From positions 124,001-188,000 of the forward strand of contig JBBRNL010000004.1 of NCBI GenBank assembly GCA_038230335.1: a stretch of DNA of 64,000 nt, given 5' to 3'. The translations under genes were made by a program, and so were the position numbers. Position 1 is the stretch's first letter, and every line of letters starts with the position of its first letter. The notes beneath the pieces were generated by a model. That model made no database searches and was not told where the DNA came from. It saw nothing but the letters and a program-made list of their open reading frames with translations. This stretch comes from JBBRDU01 sp038230335 (lineage in GTDB: Bacteria; Verrucomicrobiota; Verrucomicrobiia; Chthoniobacterales; UBA10450). Positions 25,291-34,006 of the stretch are shown one piece after another.

Positions 25291-26991
25291 CTACAGGTCT
25301 CGCTTCACTTCCGCCGGCTTCTTGTCGTCGCGAAGTCCAAGGAAAACCGGCTGGCGCAGTTTCCCCTCGCGCGTCCACTCAGCAAATTTGATCTGACAGA
25401 CAAACTCCGGATTAATCCAGGTGCACGTCCGCATTTGCCCCGGCGTAATCCCCTGAACCCATTGACCGCCTTGCTTGGAGGGCAGATCAACGAATGGACA
25501 GTCCCGCCGTTTTTCCTTTTGGAATTGCCGGTACAGGGTCGCGAGCGACTTCCCGGTGAAGCCAGTCCCAACCTTCCCGGCGAACCGGAAATTTTCCCCA
25601 CCGTAGTAACCAACCAGCAAAGCGCCAAAATATTTCCGGGATCCCGCGGGCGGCGTATAGCCGCCAATGACAAATTCCTGCTCATTAACACATTTCAACT
25701 TAATCCACGCGCCGCTTCGCCGGCCGGCCTCGTAAATCGATTCGCGTTTTTTGCCGACTATACCCTCGAGCCCGATGCGCTTAATTTCCTTAAGCAAGGC
25801 ACGGGGGTCCCCGCCGATTTCATCGGAAAAGCGGATGGGATCACCCGATTCGTGGCGGACCCTGGCTAACAAGGCTTTCCGGGTATGCAGCGGCGAAGAA
25901 AGCAGGCTTTTGCCCTCTGCTTGCAGCAAATCAAATACGTAATAGTAGACGGGCGACTTCCGATCGTCCGACTCGAGCGCCTGTAAAAGCTGAAAGGACG
26001 AGCGACCCTTTTCGTCGAGCGCCACCACCTCGCCGTCAATCACACATTCCCTGACCGATAGCCGTTTGACGGCGGCAACGATTTCCGGGTATCGCGCGCC
26101 CAGCTCATTCTGGTTGCGCGACATGAGCGACACATTATTCCCTTCTTTGATGGCCAGCGCACGAATGCCGTCGAACTTCAATTCGTACATCCAGTCGCCC
26201 GCCGTCGGGGGGTCTTCGACCAGACGCGGCTTCATGGGTTCGAGGAAGCGCGGCTTGCCCGCCGCCAAATTCGCGGGCAGCGCGATAGCAGTCCGATCAG
26301 ACGCCTTTCCTCGCGCGCGCTTTATTCGACCCGACTCTTTTTTTTTAATCGCTTTACTGATGCGCGTCTTCAAACCGGACGGCGCCGATGTCTTTCGAGC
26401 ATCTGAACGATTGGACTCCCATTCGGCGTCCTGGTCATGTCCGATTTGCTTCATGGTGCGGCCTGTCTTTACCGACTGGTCGTCCCGTTTTCTAGAAAGC
26501 GGCTTGATGCTTGCGCCGGCCTTGAGGAGAAGCCACGGACTCTTGTCCTCATGGCTGCGGATTCGAATCAGAGCCCATTCGCCTTTGGCTTTCTCGCCGT
26601 CGAGGACCAGGTGCAATCTCCCTTCCCGCCACGCCTTCAGGGGCTGCTCGCCATAGACGTAGTATTTCCCGCGGTCCCAAAGCATCACGGTGCCGCCCCC
26701 ATATTGGCCTTTCGGAATGATTCCCTCAAAGGCCGCGTATTCGACAGGGTGATCCTCCACTTCGACCGCCAGATGTTTTTCTCCCGGTTTCCACGGCAAT
26801 CCCTTGGGCACTGCCCAGCACTTCAGCACTCCTTCCATCTCGAGGCGGAAATCATAGTGCAGGCGACTGGCATCGTGCTTTTGAATAACAAAACGCGACG
26901 CGCCTTTGACCGCCTTCGGCAAGGGTTTGCCTCCTTTCGGCTCCGCCGTGGTGGCGAAGTCACGCTTCCGCTTGTATTCCGTCAGGCCCAT
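25291..26991 (-). CDS. ligD: DNA ligase D lacking the polymerase domain
   Basis: The 566-residue protein has two domains. An N-terminal 3'-phosphoesterase domain (about residues 10-170) has HDASRLHYDFRLEMEGVLKCWAVPKG, including the metal-binding H and D. It is followed by an ATP-dependent ligase domain with the adenylated lysine in YELKFDGIRA, then an OB-fold ending in EWTREGKLRQPVFLGLRDDK. The archaeo-eukaryotic primase-type polymerase domain, present in the full-length LigD of many bacteria, is absent. ATG 26991 is chosen because an upstream ATG at 27045 would start inside the terminator of the DUF892 gene. Confidence 0.92.
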   Translation of the reverse strand: MGLTEYKRKRDFATTAEPKGGKPLPKAVKGASRFVIQKHDASRLHYDFRLEMEGVLKCWAVPKGLPWKPGEKHLAVEVEDHPVEYAAFEGIIPKGQYGGGTVMLWDRGKYYVYGEQPLKAWREGRLHLVLDGEKAKGEWALIRIRSHEDKSPWLLLKAGASIKPLSRKRDDQSVKTGRTMKQIGHDQDAEWESNRSDARKTSAPSGLKTRISKAIKKKESGRIKRARGKASDRTAIALPANLAAGKPRFLEPMKPRLVEDPPTAGDWMYELKFDGIRALAIKEGNNVSLMSRNQNELGARYPEIVAAVKRLSVRECVIDGEVVALDEKGRSSFQLLQALESDDRKSPVYYYVFDLLQAEGKSLLSSPLHTRKALLARVRHESGDPIRFSDEIGGDPRALLKEIKRIGLEGIVGKKRESIYEAGRRSGAWIKLKCVNEQEFVIGGYTPPAGSRKYFGALLVGYYGGENFRFAGKVGTGFTGKSLATLYRQFQKEKRRDCPFVDLPSKQGGQWVQGITPGQMRTCTWINPEFVCQIKFAEWTREGKLRQPVFLGLRDDKKPAEVKRDL

Positions 26992-27032
26992 GGAGGTGAA
27001 TCTAGCCGCGAAACTGTTCCGTAAAACGACCA

Positions 27033-27068
27033 AAAGAAAAGCCACCGCGCCGGTGAGGCGTCGGTGGC
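27033..27068 (-). terminator. Rho-independent terminator of the DUF892 gene
   Basis: The minus strand folds GCCACCG-A-CGCC / GGCG-CGGTGGC into an 11-bp stem with one bulged base and a 5-nt loop, followed by TTTTCTTTT. It lies just past the DUF892 stop at 27092 and before the ligD ATG at 26991, which supports the shorter ligD. Confidence 0.8.
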
Positions 27069-27091
27069 AAATCTTTTAGCCTGAAAATGGA

Positions 27092-27631
27092 TTAACGATG
27101 GCGCGAACTTGCCGTCATCTCTTCCTCTTCTTCTTCGTCCTCGGATAAAGCTCCTTGATTGACGACCTCTTCGGCCAGCTCGCTCAGATGTTTATCGGTC
27201 TCACTTTCCTCTTCCAGCGTCTGCTGGAGAAGATCAGCCGCCTCTTCTTCACCGAGTAGATTGGCAAACGTGCGGACCGTGCCGTAGGCAGCAATTTCGT
27301 AATGCTCCACGCGTTGGGCCGCGCCGATCAACCCGGCATCAATGACCGATTCTTCGCCTTCCGCTTCGAGCATCTCTGACCCTTCCTCGATCAATCCCTT
27401 CATCGCCTTGCAGGTTTTGCCGGCCGGTTTTTCATCGAGACGGTCGAAAATCTCGTCCAGGCGTTCAATATGCTCTTTGGTCTGTTCGAGATGATCTTCG
27501 AACGCCTGCTTCAATTCGGCTGAGGAAGCGCCTTTCGCCATCTTCGGCAGCGCCTTCAAAAGTTGGTTCTCCGCGCTGTAAATGTCGCGCAATTCTTCCA
27601 CGTAAAGTTTCTTCAGTGTATCCAGTTTCAT
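27092..27631 (-). CDS. Ferritin-like DUF892 (YciF/TspO-type) protein
   Basis: The 179-residue protein matches DUF892 (YciE/YciF): LDTLKKLYVEELRDIYSAENQLLKALPKMAKGASSAEL, followed by four-helix-bundle helices with E...E-x-x-H patterns (EDHLEQTKEHIERLDEIF, RVEHYEIAAYGTVRTFANLL). It ends in an unusually acidic tail SEDEEEEEEMTASS. Family members are stress-inducible, diiron-type folds of unclear role. ATG 27631 follows a strong GGAGGG Shine-Dalgarno sequence; the longer frame up to 27808 is upstream sequence overlapping tsf. A strong terminator follows. Confidence 0.88.
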   Translation of the reverse strand: MKLDTLKKLYVEELRDIYSAENQLLKALPKMAKGASSAELKQAFEDHLEQTKEHIERLDEIFDRLDEKPAGKTCKAMKGLIEEGSEMLEAEGEESVIDAGLIGAAQRVEHYEIAAYGTVRTFANLLGEEEAADLLQQTLEEESETDKHLSELAEEVVNQGALSEDEEEEEEMTASSRHR

Positions 27632-27738
27632 AATCCCTCCGGTTTTAATTGTTCCAGCCTGCGAAACACACCGCTTCGACCGAAGCCAGTGCGCAAAATA
27701 GAAACGAATCTGCCCGCGCCATTGCGCGTATCTTAAGT

Positions 27739-27761
27739 AAAAAAGCGGTGGCCTACTCCGC
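27739..27761 (-). terminator. Possible terminator at the end of tsf
   Basis: On the minus strand GCGG (27761-27758) can pair with CCGC (27748-27745), followed by TTTTTT (27744-27739). The stem is short and overlaps the tsf stop codon, so confidence is modest. Confidence 0.4.
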
Positions 27762-28385
27762 CGGCGGCGCGCCGACCGAAGCGGAACCCGTCGCCACGGC
27801 TTCACCAACCTGATACCGCGTGAAACGGCGAATCACAATATTTTCGCCCAGTTCCGTGATTTTTGACTTCACCAGATCGTTGATCGTTTGGTCCGGGTTC
27901 TTGATAAAGCCCTGCTCGAGTAGACACACGGTGCTGTAAAATTTGTCCAGTTTGCCGTCGACGATTTTGCCGACCACGTTGGCCGGTTTGTCCTTCATCT
28001 GCGTTTCGTAAATGGCACGCTCGGATTGCACCGTCGCCGGCGGCACATCGTCCCGGCTCACAAACTGCGGCTGCGCTGCGGCGATATGGAGCGTGATGTC
28101 TTTGACAAAATCCCGAAAATTCTCGTTCTTGGCCACGAAGTCGGTTTCGCAATTGACCTCAACCAGAACGCCTACTTTGCCCTGCAGATGGATGTAGGAG
28201 GCAACGATGCCTTCTTTGGCCACGCGCGATGCCTTCTTGCCTGCGCTGGCGATCCCCTTGGTCCGCAGAATGGTCTCGGCCTTCTCGATATCTCCACTCG
28301 CCTCGCTCAAGGCACGTTTGCAATCCATCATGCCCGCGTTCGTCTTCTCGCGCAGTTGCTTAACCAATTGTGGATCAATTTCCAT
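27753..28385 (-). CDS. tsf: Translation elongation factor Ts
   Basis: The 210-residue guanine-nucleotide exchange factor for EF-Tu has an N-terminal domain with VKQLREKTNAGMMDCKRALSEASGDIEKAETILRTKG and the core VEVNCETDFVAKNENF. It lacks the long C-terminal dimerisation part of E. coli EF-Ts (283 aa) and corresponds to the short form known from many bacteria. ATG 28385 is chosen over TTG 28403. It follows rpsB by 45 bp in the usual rpsB-tsf order. Confidence 0.95.
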   Translation of the reverse strand: MEIDPQLVKQLREKTNAGMMDCKRALSEASGDIEKAETILRTKGIASAGKKASRVAKEGIVASYIHLQGKVGVLVEVNCETDFVAKNENFRDFVKDITLHIAAAQPQFVSRDDVPPATVQSERAIYETQMKDKPANVVGKIVDGKLDKFYSTVCLLEQGFIKNPDQTINDLVKSKITELGENIVIRRFTRYQVGEAVATGSASVGAPPAE

Positions 28386-28430
28386 GGACACTTGTGAGCT
28401 CAAAACAGCAGAGGAAGGCGCGTCCGGCGA

Positions 28431-29162
28431 TTAAGCCGAAACGCCGGCCATTTCGATCTGTTCGCGAATCCTTGCCTCGCCGCTCGAGGACACGATGGCG
28501 TCGACCAGTTTCTGCAGGACCACACGGATCGCGCGGATAGCGTCGTCGTTGCCGGCGATCGGATAATCGATCAACTCGGGATCAGCATTGGTATCGACGA
28601 TCGCAACCACGGGGATACCGAGGCGGCGCGCTTCGAGCACGGCATTCTGCTCCCGCTGCGTGTCGATAATGACAAGAGCGTCCGGCAGCTTATCCATCTC
28701 CAAAATCCCATCCAGGTTGCGCCGCAGTTTGGCCGCTTCGCGATTCAAGGCCGCCAGTTCCTGCTTGCCCATTTTCTTGTATTCGGGCGACTGCTCGATT
28801 TGCTCGATATACTTCAAGCGTCCGATGCTCTTCCGAATGGTGGCGAGATTGGTCAGAGTTCCGCCAAGCCAGCGTTGATTCACATAGAATTGGCCACAAG
28901 CGATGGCCGCTTCCTTGACCGCTTCCTGGGCCTGCTTTTTGCATCCCACAAAGAGAATTTTGCCGCCGCGTCGCGTGACTTCTTGAAGGTATTCCGTGGC
29001 GCGATGCAGTTGCTGAACCGTGACATCGAGGTTGATGATGTAAATCTGGTTCCGCTTTTCGAAAATGTATGGCTTCATCTTCGGATTCCAGCGCTTTGTC
29101 TGGTGTCCGAAATGCACGCCTGCTTCAAGAAGCTCGGGCACTAACTCTGTAGTATTCGACAT
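28431..29162 (-). CDS. rpsB: 30S ribosomal protein S2
   Basis: The 243-residue protein has the S2 signatures EAGVHFGHQTKRWNPKMKPYIFEKRNQIYIINLD and DALVIIDTQREQNAVLEARRLGIPVVAIVDTNADPELIDYPIAGNDDAIRAI. S2 joins the 30S subunit late and recruits S1. It is the first gene of an rpsB-tsf pair. An adenosyltransferase gene and rpoC lie immediately upstream on the same strand, with an 80-bp gap that may hold a promoter. Confidence 0.97.
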   Translation of the reverse strand: MSNTTELVPELLEAGVHFGHQTKRWNPKMKPYIFEKRNQIYIINLDVTVQQLHRATEYLQEVTRRGGKILFVGCKKQAQEAVKEAAIACGQFYVNQRWLGGTLTNLATIRKSIGRLKYIEQIEQSPEYKKMGKQELAALNREAAKLRRNLDGILEMDKLPDALVIIDTQREQNAVLEARRLGIPVVAIVDTNADPELIDYPIAGNDDAIRAIRVVLQKLVDAIVSSSGEARIREQIEMAGVSA

Positions 29163-29242
29163 AAGGGAAAACGAGCTGTCCGGGACCCCAAACAGCGAGC
29201 GTGGAAGATGCTACACCCGCATGATAAAGGCAAACGGAATGT

Positions 29243-29791
29243 TCACGCTTTCCGGGCCGGGGAAGAGCGCTCCGCGTAACGAGCCAGAAGCCAGCAAAAG
29301 TCGGAAAGCCGATTGAGATATCGCACGATTTCCGAATTGAGGCTCGTCTCCGTCTGGCCTAAGGCAGCCGCCTCTCGCTCGGCCCGGCGACACACCGTCC
29401 GGGCCAGATCCAGGGCCGAGGATCCGAGAGTGGCACCGGGGATGACCCAGTCCTTTGGATAAAGAGACTTATCCTTCTCCAATTCCGTAATGGCGGTCCC
29501 GATGCGATCCACCATGGTCGGGGTGGTAAGTTGAAACCCCTCCTTCACATAGCGGTCCATATCCTCAGTGGCAGTCGCTAATTCGCCCATCACGATGATC
29601 AACTCCTTTTGCACCGCCAAAATTTGATCAGTAATAAACGGAACGGTCGACAAGGCACGGGCCAGACCGAGAGCAGCGGTCAATTCGTCGACGCACCCGT
29701 AGGCTGCGACGCGCGCATCCGTCTTCCGCACGCGGCGTCCATACATGAGCGAGGTCTCCCCGCTATCGCCGGTCTTAGTGACAATCGACAT
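29243..29791 (-). CDS. PduO-type cob(I)alamin adenosyltransferase
   Basis: The 182-residue trimeric enzyme transfers adenosyl from ATP to cob(I)alamin. It begins MSIVTKTGDSGETSLMYGRRVRKTD, the ATP-binding N-terminal strand of the PduO family. It continues with RVAAYGCVDELTAALGLAR (conserved Asp-Glu) and ends with RTVCRRAEREAAAL and YLNRLSDFCWLLARYAE. An in-frame start at 29836 would add 15 residues. Its position between rpoC and rpsB is unexpected for a B12 gene; no B12 biosynthesis gene or riboswitch is nearby. Confidence 0.92.
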   Translation of the reverse strand: MSIVTKTGDSGETSLMYGRRVRKTDARVAAYGCVDELTAALGLARALSTVPFITDQILAVQKELIIVMGELATATEDMDRYVKEGFQLTTPTMVDRIGTAITELEKDKSLYPKDWVIPGATLGSSALDLARTVCRRAEREAAALGQTETSLNSEIVRYLNRLSDFCWLLARYAERSSPARKA

Positions 29792-29859
29792 GGTCTGAAA
29801 ACAAGAAGGTCGAATCAGCTTCCGCCAATTCGACATTCCACATTCTTATTGGATTGAGA

Positions 29860-32800
29860 TTACCCGATGGCCGGTTGCGGCTCCGGTTCGTCGGCCAAAG
29901 AGGCACCAATCGGTTCGCCCTTTTCGATCAGCCGGATCTCGCGATGCGCTGGGAATCCGGTGCCGGCTGGGATCAGGTGACCCATGATGACGTTCTCCTT
30001 GAATCCGCGCAAACGATCGACCTTGCCGAGCGTAGCCGCTTCCGTGAGCACACGAGTCGTATCTTGGAACGAGGCCGCCGAGATGAAGCTGTCGGTCTCG
30101 AGGGATGCCTTCGTAATGCCAAGGAGCACGGGCGTCGCTTCGGCGGGCTTCCCGCCTTGTTCGACGACACGGCTGTTCTCCGCATCAAAGTCGAGACGAT
30201 CGACCTGATCACCCCAGAGCAACGTAGTGTCGCCCGGATCGGTGATCTTCACCTTGCGCAACATCTGGCGCACGATGATCTCGATATGCTTGTCGTTGAT
30301 CTCCACGCCTTGCAGCCGATAAACTTCCTGCACTTCGTTGACCAGGTGTTCCTGAAGATCCTGGGGTCCGCAAACCTCCAGAATCTCGTGCGGGACGACG
30401 GGCCCTTCCGTCAACTGCGAGCCCTTCTTCACGAAGTCGCCCTTGAAAACGATAATGTGCTTGGTGAGCGAAATCAGGTGCTCTTCCTCGGCACCTGTCT
30501 CTGGATCTTTCAGGATCAGCTTGCGTTTGCCGCGAACCGTTCCGCCCATCTCGACGACACCGTCGATCTTGGCAATCTCGGCCGCGTCCTTGGGACGGCG
30601 CGCCTCGAATAGTTCGGCCACGCGCGGGAGACCGCCCGTGATGTCTTTGGTCTTTGCCACTTTGCGCGGTGTCTTCGCCAGCAATGCGCCGGCGCGAACC
30701 TTTTGACCTTCTTCGACAATAACGTGAGCTCCCGCTGGGATCGAGTAACTGGCCAGCACTTCTTTTTTGTCACCCACAATGACGATCTGCGGATGCAGAT
30801 CCTCTTTGTGCTCAATAATAACCGTGCCCATCAAACCGGTCGCTTCGTCGACGTCGCGCTTGATCGTGACCCCCGCAATCATGTCGCGGAATTCCACTTT
30901 GCCGGTCTTGTCGGTCAAAATCGGAACGTTATACGGATCCCATTGCACGAAGGTTTCAGTCTTCTTCACGGCGGATCCGTCCGGTTTCGAAATGACCGAA
31001 CCGATAACGACATTATAGCGTTCCAGTTCTCGACCTTCCGCATTATGCACGCCGATCGAGCCGTTCTTATTTAGAACGATCCAGCTTCCATCGAGCGCCT
31101 GCACGGTGCGGAGATCGTTGAACTGGATGTTACCGTCGTTCTTCGCCTTGATGATCGGTTGCTTGAAGGTCTGGCTGGCCGTTCCACCGATGTGGAATGT
31201 TCGCATGGTCAGCTGCGTGCCCGGTTCACCAATCGATTGAGCCGCGATAATCCCGACCGCTTCGCCCAGCTTCACAAACTGACCGGTGGCCAGGTTGCGC
31301 CCGTAGCAAAGCGCGCAGACGCCGCGACCACATTCGCAGGTTAGCACGGAACGAATCTTCAGTTGTTCGACGCCGATGCGCTGCAGATCGTTCGCAATCT
31401 TCTCGTCGATCAGTTGGTTCGCCTTCACAATCTTCTTCTTCTTCTCCACTGGATCGGCGATCGATTCGCAACTGACGCGTCCGATGATGCGCGTGGCCAG
31501 ATCGACCACTTCTTCGTCCCCTTCGTAAATAGGTTGCACCGTGATTCCGTTAACCGTGCCGCAATCCATTTCGTTGATGATCACGTCCTGTGAAGCATCA
31601 ACCAGTTTGCGCGTGAGATAACCGGAGTCCGCTGTCTTCAGCGCGGTATCGGCCAAACCCTTGCGCGCACCGTGCGTCGAGATGAAATATTCCAGCACGC
31701 TCAGACCTTCGCGGAAGTTTGAAGTGATCGGCCGTTCGATAATTTCGCCGGACGGCTTTGCCATCAAACCGCGCATGCCAGCCAACTGCCGCACCTGCTG
31801 ACGATTGCCGCGCGCGCCCGAATCCACCATCAGGTAAACCGGGTTCAATTCCTTGCGCCCCTCGTTGTGCTCCAGAGTCCGGAACATGACGCTCGAGATT
31901 TCGTCGCCCGCGTGGGTCCAGATATCGATGATTTTATTGTAGCGCTCGCCGTCCGTGATGATGCCTTTGCGGTATTGCTGCTCGACCTGCCGGATCTGCT
32001 TATAGGCGCTGTCCAACTCGGTTTGCTTTTCCTTCGGAATAATCATGTCCGAAATTCCGATGGAGATGCCCGCCTTCGTCGCGTGGGTGAAGCCGAGTTC
32101 CTTCAGAAGATCGAGCGTCTCGACCGTGCTTTGCGGACCAGCCACCTGATAACAACGCCAGATGATGTCGCTTAACTGCTTCTTGCCCGCAGCCTTATTA
32201 AAGAACCCCAGTCCAGCTGGCCAGATCTGATTGAAAATGACGCGACCGGCCGTCGTTTCGATCACCTTGGCCTCGGTGTTCCCATAGATGGTCTGCTTGC
32301 CAAAGTCCGGATTCTTGAGCCGGATGCGATCATGGGTCTTTACCGCTCCATCGGTCACCGCGAATTCGACTTCGACGGCGTCGGAAAAGAGGGAGAGATC
32401 CTGCGATTCCTTCTTCACTCCGCGCGGATTCTGCGTGAGGTAGTAACACCCCAGCGTGATGTCTTGCGACGGTGTTGTGATGGGTTTGCCGCTCGAGGGC
32501 GAGAAAATATTATTGGGCGCCAGCATGAGCATGCGCGCTTCCATCTGTGCTTCGACCGAGAGCGGCACGTGCACAGCCATTTGGTCCCCGTCGAAGTCGG
32601 CGTTGTAAGCCGTGCAAACCAGCGGATGAATACGAATCGCTTCGCCTTCAATCAGGAGCGGCTCAAAGGCCTGGATGGACAGACGATGCAACGTCGGCGC
32701 GCGGTTCAGCAGGACAGGATGGCCTCTCGTCACTTCTTCGAGAATATCCCAGACCTCCGGCGTCTGACGCTCGATCATCTTTTTTGCGCTGCGCACGGTA

Positions 32801-33978
32801 TGCACGTAGCCCAGATCTTTTAGCCGCCGAATGATGAATGGCTCGAACAGAACGAGCGCCATCTTCTTAGGCAGGCCACATTGGTGCAGCTTCAGCTCCG
32901 GACCGATCACGATCACGGAACGACCCGAGTAATCGACGCGTTTACCGAGCAGATTCTGACGGAAACGACCGCCTTTGCCCTTCAACATGTCGCTCAACGA
33001 TTTGAGCGGACGATTGCCCGCACCGGTCACGGCGCGTCCGTGACGGCCGTTGTCGAACAATGCATCGACCGCTTCCTGCAACATGCGTTTCTCGTTTCGG
33101 ATGATAACATCCGGCGTTTTCAGCTGAAGAAGGTTCTTTAAGCGATTGTTCCGGTTAATGACGCGGCGATAGAGATCGTTCAAATCTGACGTGGCAAAAC
33201 GGCCGCCTTCCAGCGGAACGAGGGGACGCAAGTCAGGCGGGATGACCGGCAGCACATCCAAAACCATCCAGTCAGGACGCGCATGCGAGTTCTGAAATCC
33301 CTGCACGAGCTTGACCCGCTTGGCCAGCTTCTTGCGAATCTGTTTGCTCTTGGTATTGCCCATCGCGACATCGAGCTCTTTGTTCAGCTTGTTCAGGTCG
33401 ATCTCAGCGAGAAGCTTCTTCACCGCATCCGCGCCCATACCGGCGACAAAATCCTCGCCGTACTGTTCCTGGGCTTCGCGATATTCTACTTCCGTGAGCA
33501 ACTGGGTCTTTTGCAGCGGAGTTTTGCCCGGATCGATCACGATGTAATCCTCGTAATAGATGACGCGCTCGAGTTGCCGGGCACTCATGTCCAGCATCAA
33601 GCCGAGCCGCGATGGCATGCATTTGTAGAACCAAATGTGCGAAACAGGCACGGCCAGCTCGATGTGCCCCATGCGCTCGCGGCGCACGCGCGCCAGCGTC
33701 ACTTCCACGCCGCAGCGGTCGCAGATTACGCCCTTGTGCTTAATGCGCTTATACTTGCCGCACGAGCATTCCCAATCGCGGGTCGGACCAAAAATGCGTT
33801 CGCAAAAAAGTCCGCCCTTCTCGGGTTTGAAGGTTCGGTAATTGATCGTCTCAGGATTCTTGACCTCGCCTTTGCTCCACGACCGCATCGTGTCACTCGA
33901 CGCAACGCCAATCGCCACTTGGTCAAAACCAACGGGGCGTTCTTCGCCCACCAACTCACGCCAGGAATGTTCGTTCAT
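29860..33978 (-). CDS. rpoC: RNA polymerase beta' subunit
   Basis: The 1372-residue subunit starts MNEHSWRELVGEE. It has the N-terminal zinc ribbon CSCGKYKRIKHKGVICDRCGVEVT and the catalytic magnesium site NADFDGDQMAVH. A second zinc site CECGRGVCALC follows, then GEPGTQLTMRTFHIGGTAS. Its length matches bacterial RpoC without large lineage inserts. It is 28 bp downstream of rpoB. The C-terminal ends DEPEPQPAIG after the last conserved core helix. Confidence 0.98.
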   Translation of the reverse strand: MNEHSWRELVGEERPVGFDQVAIGVASSDTMRSWSKGEVKNPETINYRTFKPEKGGLFCERIFGPTRDWECSCGKYKRIKHKGVICDRCGVEVTLARVRRERMGHIELAVPVSHIWFYKCMPSRLGLMLDMSARQLERVIYYEDYIVIDPGKTPLQKTQLLTEVEYREAQEQYGEDFVAGMGADAVKKLLAEIDLNKLNKELDVAMGNTKSKQIRKKLAKRVKLVQGFQNSHARPDWMVLDVLPVIPPDLRPLVPLEGGRFATSDLNDLYRRVINRNNRLKNLLQLKTPDVIIRNEKRMLQEAVDALFDNGRHGRAVTGAGNRPLKSLSDMLKGKGGRFRQNLLGKRVDYSGRSVIVIGPELKLHQCGLPKKMALVLFEPFIIRRLKDLGYVHTVRSAKKMIERQTPEVWDILEEVTRGHPVLLNRAPTLHRLSIQAFEPLLIEGEAIRIHPLVCTAYNADFDGDQMAVHVPLSVEAQMEARMLMLAPNNIFSPSSGKPITTPSQDITLGCYYLTQNPRGVKKESQDLSLFSDAVEVEFAVTDGAVKTHDRIRLKNPDFGKQTIYGNTEAKVIETTAGRVIFNQIWPAGLGFFNKAAGKKQLSDIIWRCYQVAGPQSTVETLDLLKELGFTHATKAGISIGISDMIIPKEKQTELDSAYKQIRQVEQQYRKGIITDGERYNKIIDIWTHAGDEISSVMFRTLEHNEGRKELNPVYLMVDSGARGNRQQVRQLAGMRGLMAKPSGEIIERPITSNFREGLSVLEYFISTHGARKGLADTALKTADSGYLTRKLVDASQDVIINEMDCGTVNGITVQPIYEGDEEVVDLATRIIGRVSCESIADPVEKKKKIVKANQLIDEKIANDLQRIGVEQLKIRSVLTCECGRGVCALCYGRNLATGQFVKLGEAVGIIAAQSIGEPGTQLTMRTFHIGGTASQTFKQPIIKAKNDGNIQFNDLRTVQALDGSWIVLNKNGSIGVHNAEGRELERYNVVIGSVISKPDGSAVKKTETFVQWDPYNVPILTDKTGKVEFRDMIAGVTIKRDVDEATGLMGTVIIEHKEDLHPQIVIVGDKKEVLASYSIPAGAHVIVEEGQKVRAGALLAKTPRKVAKTKDITGGLPRVAELFEARRPKDAAEIAKIDGVVEMGGTVRGKRKLILKDPETGAEEEHLISLTKHIIVFKGDFVKKGSQLTEGPVVPHEILEVCGPQDLQEHLVNEVQEVYRLQGVEINDKHIEIIVRQMLRKVKITDPGDTTLLWGDQVDRLDFDAENSRVVEQGGKPAEATPVLLGITKASLETDSFISAASFQDTTRVLTEAATLGKVDRLRGFKENVIMGHLIPAGTGFPAHREIRLIEKGEPIGASLADEPEPQPAIG

Positions 33979-34006
33979 GATTTGTCTAGTCTGTCGGTTT
34001 CAAAAA

